NCBI GenBank assembly: GCA_947166275.1
Contig: CAMVDP010000018.1
Location: 1-36,850, forward strand
From: an uncultured Clostridia bacterium
GTDB taxonomy: Bacteria; Bacillota; Clostridia; Oscillospirales; Ruminococcaceae
Reading direction: 5' to 3'
DNA length: 36,850 nucleotides
Position 1 is the first letter of the stretch, and every line of letters starts with the position of its first letter. Below the pieces are notes generated by a model. That model was not told where the DNA came from. It saw nothing but the letters and a program-made list of their open reading frames with translations, and ran no database searches. Shown here one piece after another: positions 31,126 through 36,850 of this stretch. The translations under genes and the position numbers were made by a program.

Positions 31126-32235
31126 ATGGATGATTACAAATACTTGACAATAGTCGAGTGGACCAAGGAGTATATCGCTTCAAACAAGCTTATGCCGAAT
31201 GACCGTTTCCTTACCGAAAAAGAACTCTGTACCATACACAACGTGAGCAGACAAACAGTAAGACAGGCTCTTATGAAGCTTGAACGTGACAACGTTCTTT
31301 ATCGTGTACGCGGAAGCGGCACCTTTGTCAAAAGTGTTACTCCGCCGGTCTCACGCACAGGCATGAATATAGGTGTTATATCGACTTATTTCAGCGACTA
31401 TATCTTCCCGCATATCGTTACAGGTATAGAAAGCGTTCTGAATGACGCCTCCTGTCCTATGCAGCTCGCGATCACCCATAACAGGGTCGCCGACGAAACA
31501 CAGGCGCTCACAAGTATGCTTTCCAACGGCGTGCGCGGGCTGATAATCGAGCCGTCAAAAAGCGCACTTCCCAACCCTAATATCGATCTTTACCGCGAGA
31601 TACAGAGAAGCAATATCCCCGTAGTTTTCTTTAACGCAAAATATCCCTGGTCGGATATGCCGTGTGTGGCGCTCGATGACGATGCCGCAGGTAAAATGGT
31701 CGCGGATTATATTTATGAGTGCGGTCATAAACGTGTGGCGGGCATCTTTCTTATAGATGACATACAGGGACATAAACGTTACAGCGGCTTTATCAACAGC
31801 TCTATCGCCCACGGCGTAAAGGACGCCGAAAAGAACGTTATATGGTATTCGTCGACCGAAAAGGAAGATCCTTTCACCGGAATAAAAGACAGGATGCTTG
31901 AACTTCTTAAGCGGGTGACCGCAGTAGTGTGCTATAACGATATGATAGCCGTAAGACTTATGAAATTCTGCCGTGAAAACGGGATAAGCATTCCGGACGA
32001 CATTTCTGTCACCGGCATAGACGATTCAAGCTACGCACCTATCTGCGAAGTGCCGCTCACAACAGTAAAACACCCTCACCGTAAGCTTGGTGAGGCTGCG
32101 GCAAATATGCTGCTTCGCCAGCTTGAGTCAAACGGCGCGCCCCAGGAAAGTATTATCTTCCAGCCGGAACTTGTCATCAGAGAGTCGGTAAAGGTTATCA
32201 GCGACGATACCGCAGACAAACATAAAAACGCCTGA
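31126..32235 (+). CDS. araR: AraR-type repressor (GntR DNA-binding, LacI-type sensor)
   Basis: This 369-residue protein has a GntR winged helix at residues 1-70 (FLTEKELCTIHNVSRQTVRQ, VLYRVRGSGTFV) joined to a LacI-type sugar-binding domain (about 80-365; AVVCYNDMIAVRLMKF, ISVTGIDDSSYAP). This combination is diagnostic of AraR, the L-arabinose-responsive repressor of Firmicutes. ATG 31126 follows AGAGGTGA and replaces a longer frame whose first 35 residues cover promoter sequence. An AraR-like operator overlaps its own promoter. The sugar kinase gene follows on the same strand. Confidence 0.88.
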   Translation: MDDYKYLTIVEWTKEYIASNKLMPNDRFLTEKELCTIHNVSRQTVRQALMKLERDNVLYRVRGSGTFVKSVTPPVSRTGMNIGVISTYFSDYIFPHIVTGIESVLNDASCPMQLAITHNRVADETQALTSMLSNGVRGLIIEPSKSALPNPNIDLYREIQRSNIPVVFFNAKYPWSDMPCVALDDDAAGKMVADYIYECGHKRVAGIFLIDDIQGHKRYSGFINSSIAHGVKDAEKNVIWYSSTEKEDPFTGIKDRMLELLKRVTAVVCYNDMIAVRLMKFCRENGISIPDDISVTGIDDSSYAPICEVPLTTVKHPHRKLGEAAANMLLRQLESNGAPQESIIFQPELVIRESVKVISDDTADKHKNA

Positions 32236-32255
32236 TCTTATATGGAGGTATCCGT

Positions 32256-32387
32256 ATGACATCAACTGTGAGCAATAATTGTTTGAATATATTCCTTGTA
32301 GTTCAGAGTATCATCATAGCCCGCCGCAAGAAAGCAAACAACAAACAGAAGCAGGCAGACAGTAAGGAGAATTCAGATGCCGGATAA
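32256..32387 (+). CDS. Small ORF between araR and the sugar kinase gene
   Basis: This 43-codon frame begins with ATG after a strong TATGGAGGTATCC ribosome binding site. It encodes a hydrophobic stretch (NIFLVVQSIIIA) followed by a Lys/Gln/Asn-rich tail. Its stop overlaps the kinase start by 11 bases. It could be a small membrane protein, a leader that couples kinase translation, or the worn remnant of a lost operon gene. No homologue was recognised. Confidence 0.45.
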   Translation: MTSTVSNNCLNIFLVVQSIIIARRKKANNKQKQADSKENSDAG

Positions 32388-33966
32388 GAAAAATGATATT
32401 TTGAACGGAAAAGCGGTCATAGGTATCGAATTTGGCTCGACACGTATCAAAGCCGTACTTATCGGTCAGGACAACGCACCGATAGCTGCCGGCGTTCACG
32501 ACTGGCAGAACGAGCTTTCCGACGGTATCTGGACTTATCCGCTCGAAGCAGTAAAAAACGGTCTTCAGACCTGCTTTGCGGATCTGATGAAGAATGTTGA
32601 GGACGATTACGGTGTGAAGCTTGAAAAAGCCGCAGGCATCGGCATCTCGGCGATGATGCACGGGTACCTCGCTTTCGATGATAACGACAAGCTTCTCGTA
32701 CCGTTCCGTACATGGCGCAACACCATCACCGAAGAGGCGGCCGACAAGCTCACCGCTGAATTCGGTTTCAATATCCCCCAGCGCTGGAGCATCGCGCATC
32801 TTTATCAGGCAATACTCAACAATGAACCGCACATCGGTAATATCCGCTTTGTTACGACACTTGCAGGATATGTTCATTATCTTCTCACAGGCAGGAAAGT
32901 CATCGGCATAGGCGATGCGTCAGGTATCTTCCCTATCGACCCGGATGTAAAGAATTACGATCCGGTAATGGTGGAAAAATTCGACGATCTCACATCGTGT
33001 ACGCCGTTTAAAGAGAAGCTCACCGATGTACTTCCCGTTATCGTTCCCGTCGGAGAATGTGCGGGAACGCTCACAGAAGACGGCGTGAAGCTGCTCGACC
33101 CCACAGGCGTATTCAAAGCCGGTGTCCCGCTGTGTCCTCCCGAAGGAGACGCACAGACAGGCATGGCCGCGACAAACAGCATCACTCCCAGAACAGGCAA
33201 CATTTCCGCGGGTACATCTATATTCTCGATGATAGTTCTTGAGAAGAACCTTTCGTCGGTACACAAGGAGATCGACATCGTCACCACACCCAACGGCGAC
33301 CCCGTGGCAATGGTACACTGCAACAACTGCACCACCGACCTCGACGCATGGGTAAGAGTGTTTGACGGCCTGCTGAAAAAAGCGGGCGTTGATATGCCCA
33401 AAGGAAAGCTGTACGCTATGCTGTACGAGCTCGCGGCTGCGGGCGATACCGACTGCGGAGGAGTTATTTCCTACAACTATTATGCGGGCGAGCCTGTTAC
33501 GGGCACACAAAGCGGAAAGCCTCTCGTTATGAGAAATCCCGATTCTCCGTTCACGATCGAAAACCTGATGCGCAGCCTCGTTTATGGCTGTATAGCAACT
33601 CTCAAAATCGGCATGGACATCCTCACCGAAGAGGAAAAAGTCGCACTTGATATGATATACGCACACGGAGGTCTGTTCAAGGATCCCGTTCCGAGCCAGA
33701 ACATCCTTGCCGCGGCTCTCGGCGCTGACATTACTCTTATGAGCAGCGCGGGCGAGGGCGGTGCGTGGGGCATTGCTCTGCTCGCCTCGTACATGGCACG
33801 TGATGATAAGTCCGAAACACTGACAAAGTTCCTGAACGAAAAGGTGTTTGCAGGCATGAAAGGCAGCACCGTTTCTCCGAAGCAGTCGGATATCGACGGC
33901 ATAGACAGATATATGGAGCTTTACCGCAAAGGTCTCTCCGCCGAAAAGGCTGCAGCTTCCGTTTAA
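32377..33966 (+). CDS. araB: FGGY-family sugar kinase, probable L-ribulokinase
   Basis: This 529-residue FGGY kinase has the N-terminal ATP/sugar motif IGIEFGSTRIKAVLI. It also has the substrate region SAMMHGYLAFD...PFRTWRN, GDASGIFPID, and the C-terminal ATPase motif MIYAHGGLFKDPVPSQNILA with GEGGAWGIAL. It would phosphorylate a ketopentose, L-ribulose if the arabinose context holds; xylulose is possible because FGGY specificity is not readable by eye. AAGGAG precedes the ATG. It is downstream of araR, and no araD or intact araA is in the window. Confidence 0.85.
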   Translation: MPDKKNDILNGKAVIGIEFGSTRIKAVLIGQDNAPIAAGVHDWQNELSDGIWTYPLEAVKNGLQTCFADLMKNVEDDYGVKLEKAAGIGISAMMHGYLAFDDNDKLLVPFRTWRNTITEEAADKLTAEFGFNIPQRWSIAHLYQAILNNEPHIGNIRFVTTLAGYVHYLLTGRKVIGIGDASGIFPIDPDVKNYDPVMVEKFDDLTSCTPFKEKLTDVLPVIVPVGECAGTLTEDGVKLLDPTGVFKAGVPLCPPEGDAQTGMAATNSITPRTGNISAGTSIFSMIVLEKNLSSVHKEIDIVTTPNGDPVAMVHCNNCTTDLDAWVRVFDGLLKKAGVDMPKGKLYAMLYELAAAGDTDCGGVISYNYYAGEPVTGTQSGKPLVMRNPDSPFTIENLMRSLVYGCIATLKIGMDILTEEEKVALDMIYAHGGLFKDPVPSQNILAAALGADITLMSSAGEGGAWGIALLASYMARDDKSETLTKFLNEKVFAGMKGSTVSPKQSDIDGIDRYMELYRKGLSAEKAAASV

Positions 33967-34007
33967 CCCGGTACGATCGCAGTATTCGGAAAGCCTTGTA
34001 AAATAAC

Positions 34008-34060
34008 AAAACCGAAAGAACAGATATGCGCTTGCATAAATGTTCTTTCGGTTTTTTCGG
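34008..34060. terminator. Bidirectional terminator after the kinase gene
   Basis: A perfect 15-bp stem (AAAACCGAAAGAACA at 34008-34022 with 34041-34055) ends in a T run on the plus strand and a broken T run on the minus strand. It can serve the convergent alcohol dehydrogenase gene too. Confidence 0.9.
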
Positions 34061-34120
34061 CTGCGTTATCATGCAGCGTTCAAGCTCGCATCCTGTATAT
34101 TTTCGGCAGCACGCTCAAAG

Positions 34121-35293
34121 TCACATACTTGCATTCAAGATGCGAACAAGCGCGTCTTTTCCAATCGGAGCGTACATCCAGGGCTGGTTCGTGTTGTCAT
34201 TTTCAAGGATATGATCCGCCATTTCGTCTATCGCTTCGGCTTTTACGCCAAGCTCGCCGAGGTGCATCGGGATACCGATAGATTCAAAGAAATCATAAAA
34301 CGCTTTGATGACCTTTTCAGCCATTTCGTTATCCGGCAGTGCCTTGTCAAATCCGAACAGACCTGTACCGAGCGTCACGAAACGCTCAACAGTCCGCTCA
34401 GAAAGAATTTCCTTCATCCAGCGAGGTGTGATAATTGCAAGTCCCGCGCCGTGGGTAATATCGAAATACGCGGAAAGCGCGTGTTCAATCGAGTGCATCG
34501 GCCAGCCGGAGGCTCCCGCACCGTTTGCGAGAATGCCGTTGCAGCCCCACGAGCAGACATACATCAGCTCACTTCTCGCCGCGTAATCATCCGGCTTTTC
34601 AAGCGCGATCTTCACATTTGTCATAAGCGAGCGGAGCGCGGAGATCATGATACCGTCGTTGAATATCGAGTGTGGTTCTGCAAAGAACTGCTCTAAAACG
34701 TGGTTGATCGCATCGGCGGTACCGCAGGCAGTCTGCCATTTGTTCACGGTGTAAGTGTATTCGGGATCGAGGAAAGACGCGGTGGGATAAAGCAGTTCAT
34801 CGAGATAACCGCGCTTGTCGTTTATCGCGGTGTTTGAGATAACACATCCCATGTCGTATTCGCTTCCCGTTGCGGCAAGTGTGATGATATCGACGATCGG
34901 GAGCGCTGCCTTTGCCTTGACCTTTCCGGAGATAATGTCCCAGCCCTCGCCGTCGTATTTTGCACAGGCTGCGATCGCCTTGGAGCAGTCAAGCACCGAA
35001 CCGCCGCCTACCGAAAGGATAACGTCGATTTTATTCTCTTTGCAGAGCCTTGCGCCGTCGATAACGGAGGGATCGTATTTCGGATTCGGCTCTATGCCCG
35101 AAAGTTCAGTGATATTGAAGCCGCCCAGCAGTTCCTTTACCTTGTCGTAAAGCCCGATCTTTTTGATCGAACCGCCGCCGTAGGTGAGAAGCACGTTTTT
35201 CCCGTATTTTCCGATCTCGGCGGGCAGGTCTTTTATACAGTCCTTTCCGAAGTAGAGTTTCGTGGGTGTGTTGTAAGTGAAGTTTCCGATCAT
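34121..35293 (-). CDS. Iron-containing alcohol dehydrogenase, BdhA/YqhD-like
   Basis: This 390-residue group III alcohol dehydrogenase reduces aldehydes with NAD(P)H. The N-terminal nucleotide-binding half has LTYGGGSIKKIGLYD and SVGGGSVLDCSKAIA. The metal-binding half has TADAINHVLEQFF, MHSIEHALSA and DITHGAGLAIITP, supplying the Asp and three His ligands. The early LYFGKD and the size match the butanol dehydrogenase/YqhD branch. It is a single-gene unit with AGGAGG before the ATG and an extended -10 (TGGTATAAT) upstream. Confidence 0.92.
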   Translation of the reverse strand: MIGNFTYNTPTKLYFGKDCIKDLPAEIGKYGKNVLLTYGGGSIKKIGLYDKVKELLGGFNITELSGIEPNPKYDPSVIDGARLCKENKIDVILSVGGGSVLDCSKAIAACAKYDGEGWDIISGKVKAKAALPIVDIITLAATGSEYDMGCVISNTAINDKRGYLDELLYPTASFLDPEYTYTVNKWQTACGTADAINHVLEQFFAEPHSIFNDGIMISALRSLMTNVKIALEKPDDYAARSELMYVCSWGCNGILANGAGASGWPMHSIEHALSAYFDITHGAGLAIITPRWMKEILSERTVERFVTLGTGLFGFDKALPDNEMAEKVIKAFYDFFESIGIPMHLGELGVKAEAIDEMADHILENDNTNQPWMYAPIGKDALVRILNASM

Positions 35294-35319
35294 TGAAAAT
35301 TCCTCCTGTTTATTATTTG

Positions 35320-35363
35320 TGGCGTCCTGTACGCCATTTTTACTATACTATGGAATTATACCA
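35320..35363 (-). promoter_or_regulatory. Alcohol dehydrogenase promoter and leader hairpin
   Basis: The minus strand has TGGTATAAT (hexamer 35355-35360) followed in the leader by a 6-bp hairpin TGGCGT/ACGCCA (35331-35336 with 35320-35325). No good -35 was seen. Confidence 0.5.
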
Positions 35364-35524
35364 AACATCCCTGATAACGAACTTGCCGGCATCGTTACCG
35401 TGTATGATGTAAGAGTCTGAACTGCGATGTTTACAACGACATATTCAGACCTGCAACTGAGCGTTTTCTATCAGCCTGACTGCTTCGTCAAGCCCGCCTT
35501 CGGTATTATAGTTTCGCTTTGTAT

Positions 35525-35965
35525 TCAGGCATCAAAATCCCAGAAACCAGTTCCGGTCTCGGGATCGAATTTTCTCTTTATCACGCCGCCGACAGTCGGC
35601 CTTAATTCTATCTCGGCAGTATAGAGTACAGTTATCGACCTTATGTGACCGCCCGCCATATGATGCCCGCCGTCTTTCTTGAACGAGAACATAGCGTGCG
35701 TGTGGTGGTAGTACTCCCCGTTTTCGTCTGTAACTATGTTACCGTTAAGCGAGACAAGTTCCAGCATGCCCTCTAACGTCTGAGTCTCAAATGATCCCTT
35801 TTCCGGAATGAAGGTCTGTATCTCTGCCAGCATACAGCCGCCGATACCGCTGAACACAGCCGATCTTATATGTTCTTTTCTGCATATTTCAATAATATTT
35901 CCGACAATCTCATCACCGCGATCCATGCGTATATATATTGTTCCATTGAAATTTCTGTAATCCAT
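35525..35965 (-). CDS. PPC (DUF296) domain protein
   Basis: This 146-residue protein is a single PPC domain, also called DUF296. It carries the core AVFSGIGGCMLAEIQTF and the histidine-rich segment EYYHHTHAMFSF...GGHHMAGGHI, where family members hold a metal or small ligand. Bacterial single-domain members are trimers of unknown function. They differ from plant AT-hook proteins in lacking a DNA-binding extension. The ATG at 35965 with an upstream AAAGGAA is preferred over a 31-residue extension with no family similarity. The methyltransferase gene ends about 50 bases upstream on the same strand, so the two may be co-transcribed. Confidence 0.82.
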   Translation of the reverse strand: MDYRNFNGTIYIRMDRGDEIVGNIIEICRKEHIRSAVFSGIGGCMLAEIQTFIPEKGSFETQTLEGMLELVSLNGNIVTDENGEYYHHTHAMFSFKKDGGHHMAGGHIRSITVLYTAEIELRPTVGGVIKRKFDPETGTGFWDFDA

Positions 35966-36015
35966 ACTATTGCATTCCTTTCCTATTAACATCAGCACAT
36001 CTGTTACAGCTCTCG

Positions 36016-36642
36016 TTAATGCCGTTGATCCTTTCGTTGTATCACCGCAACAGCACACGGCATCCTTCCGTCAACAACGCGGTATTCAACATTTTTATAC
36101 CCCATATCTTCAAAAAACGATTTATAGGTTTCAAGGTCAAACTGTTTCTTGAAATCCGCACCAAGCAGTTCCACGAATTTCACGCCCAGCCCCGCCGTGG
36201 CTTTTGTCATATTTATATATGTGGGAATAATGATCTTTCCGCCCGGTTTTACGACACGTTCAAGTTCCGCGAGAGCCTTTTCGGGCTCGGGCAGCAGATG
36301 TATCACATTTCCGGCGACAACTTTATCAAATCTTGCGTCTTTGCACTTGATATTTGTTATATCCGCACGCCTGAAAAGGATATTTTCAAACTTTCTGCAC
36401 TTTTTTGAAGCCTGTCTGAGCATTCCCGTTGCAAAATCCGTAGCAACGAGTTTTCTGCATTTCGGAGCTATGCACTCGGTTATAGCTCCCGTCCCGCAGG
36501 CGCACTCCAGAACTATGTCCGAGGGCTCTAAATATTCGGCTACAGCCTTTCCGGTACCTGCATCCAAAACCATCAGGTGCCGTCTGATGATGATCGTAAA
36601 GTGTGTGCAAAAGTCGGGAGCCCTGCCCCGAGAATGCACCAC
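36016..36642 (-). CDS. Class I SAM-dependent methyltransferase, N-terminus uncertain
   Basis: The UbiE-like Rossmann fold is complete from motif I on: VLECACGTGAI, LVATDFATGML, RADITNIKCKDARFDKVVAGN, LPEPEKALAELERVVKPGGKI, and a C-terminal DMGYKNVEYRVVDGRMP. The frame opens at a GTG (36642) with no ribosome binding site. The first 40 residues do not resemble the usual start of the family, and the only internal ATG (36573) also lacks a site. The front may be frameshifted or replaced, so function is doubtful. The substrate is unknown. Confidence 0.7.
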   Translation of the reverse strand: MVHSRGRAPDFCTHFTIIIRRHLMVLDAGTGKAVAEYLEPSDIVLECACGTGAITECIAPKCRKLVATDFATGMLRQASKKCRKFENILFRRADITNIKCKDARFDKVVAGNVIHLLPEPEKALAELERVVKPGGKIIIPTYINMTKATAGLGVKFVELLGADFKKQFDLETYKSFFEDMGYKNVEYRVVDGRMPCAVAVIQRKDQRH

Positions 36643-36700
36643 TTTCTATGCTTGCTAAGACGGGTTTTCTTAAAAATATGCACTACTTTTATAATCCGGA

Positions 36701-36850
36701 TTATACGGGAACATCAAAAGCACACTCGTCCTCTGTTTGTGTCAATTGAGCCCACCGCGCAGATAACAATTTCGCATAGTTTATATACAACAACCCATAG
36801 CAGCCAAGAGAATAACCATCATTTATCTCAATCAACAGTGTTCTTCCGTC
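36701..36850 (-). CDS. ATP-grasp protein, C-terminal end only
   Basis: The last 49 residues of a minus-strand gene enter from the right edge and stop at TAA (36701-36703). TLLIEINDGYSLGCYGL followed by YAKLLSARWAQLTQ matches the C-terminus of ATP-grasp proteins of the DUF4343/R2K type. There the Glu-x-Asn-Asp segment coordinates the metal-ATP. The start lies outside the window. A perfect 16-bp palindrome (36690-36705) spans the stop codon. Confidence 0.65.
   Translation of the reverse strand, partial: DGRTLLIEINDGYSLGCYGLLYINYAKLLSARWAQLTQTEDECAFDVPV

Noticed and set aside
1-36850. Defence island, prophage, integrative element or CRISPR content.
   Set aside because: No transposase, integrase, phage, restriction, toxin-antitoxin or regularly spaced repeat array was found on either strand.

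Overview
The window reads as chromosomal DNA from a low-to-mid GC Firmicute of the gut Clostridia, most likely Ruminococcus or a close Oscillospiraceae relative. This is an inference from gene families, AGGAGG-type ribosome binding sites, sigma-A promoters, a Trp T-box leader and an NPxTG sorting signal. No rRNA, tRNA, CRISPR array, insertion sequence or prophage was seen.

Layout. (1) 1-4545: a sucrose PTS locus on the minus strand, scrR then scrA-scrB-scrK; scrK runs off the left edge. Both promoters carry the same 18-bp putative ScrR operator. (2) 4567-9603: an envelope module made of a secreted beta-helix/FN3 protein (minus), a divergent OmpR-type response regulator and histidine kinase, and a secreted Lys/Thr-rich DUF5666-like protein. 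All three transcription units have a TTTAAG-N5-TTTAAG direct repeat 9-10 bp upstream of the -10 box, the same architecture as streptococcal CiaR promoters. (3) 9626-11986: trpE-trpG behind a tryptophan T-box. (4) 12033-17582: a sortase-anchored DUF3089 protein, a membrane diguanylate cyclase, a small membrane protein, and an ADP-ribosylglycohydrolase fused to two SseB-like domains. (5) 17699-20787: a vWA lipoprotein and a GltD-like flavoprotein. The vWA gene and the small membrane protein gene share a second promoter type, with four GTAA repeats abutting a TTGCAW -35. (6) 20825-21178: an orphan BIG2-domain C-terminus. (7) 21448-25285: cstA and an ABC permease with stacked solute-binding domains but no ATPase gene. 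(8) 25319-27537: a PadR regulator translationally coupled to a flavodoxin/membrane fusion protein. (9) 27627-34060: an arabinose locus in decay. araA has lost its middle and C-terminus and runs, in one frame broken by a single TGA, into a SpoIIE-type phosphatase that has also lost parts. The divergent AraC regulator, the GntR/LacI-type AraR and an FGGY kinase look intact. (10) 34121-36850: an iron alcohol dehydrogenase, a PPC-domain protein, a methyltransferase with an unclear start, and the C-terminus of an ATP-grasp protein.

No single obviously new multi-gene system appears. The strongest leads are the two repeat-defined promoter families (CiaR-like and WalR-like) and the recently decayed araA/SpoIIE junction. 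Coordinates were counted by hand and no database search was run, so family assignments rest on recognised motifs.
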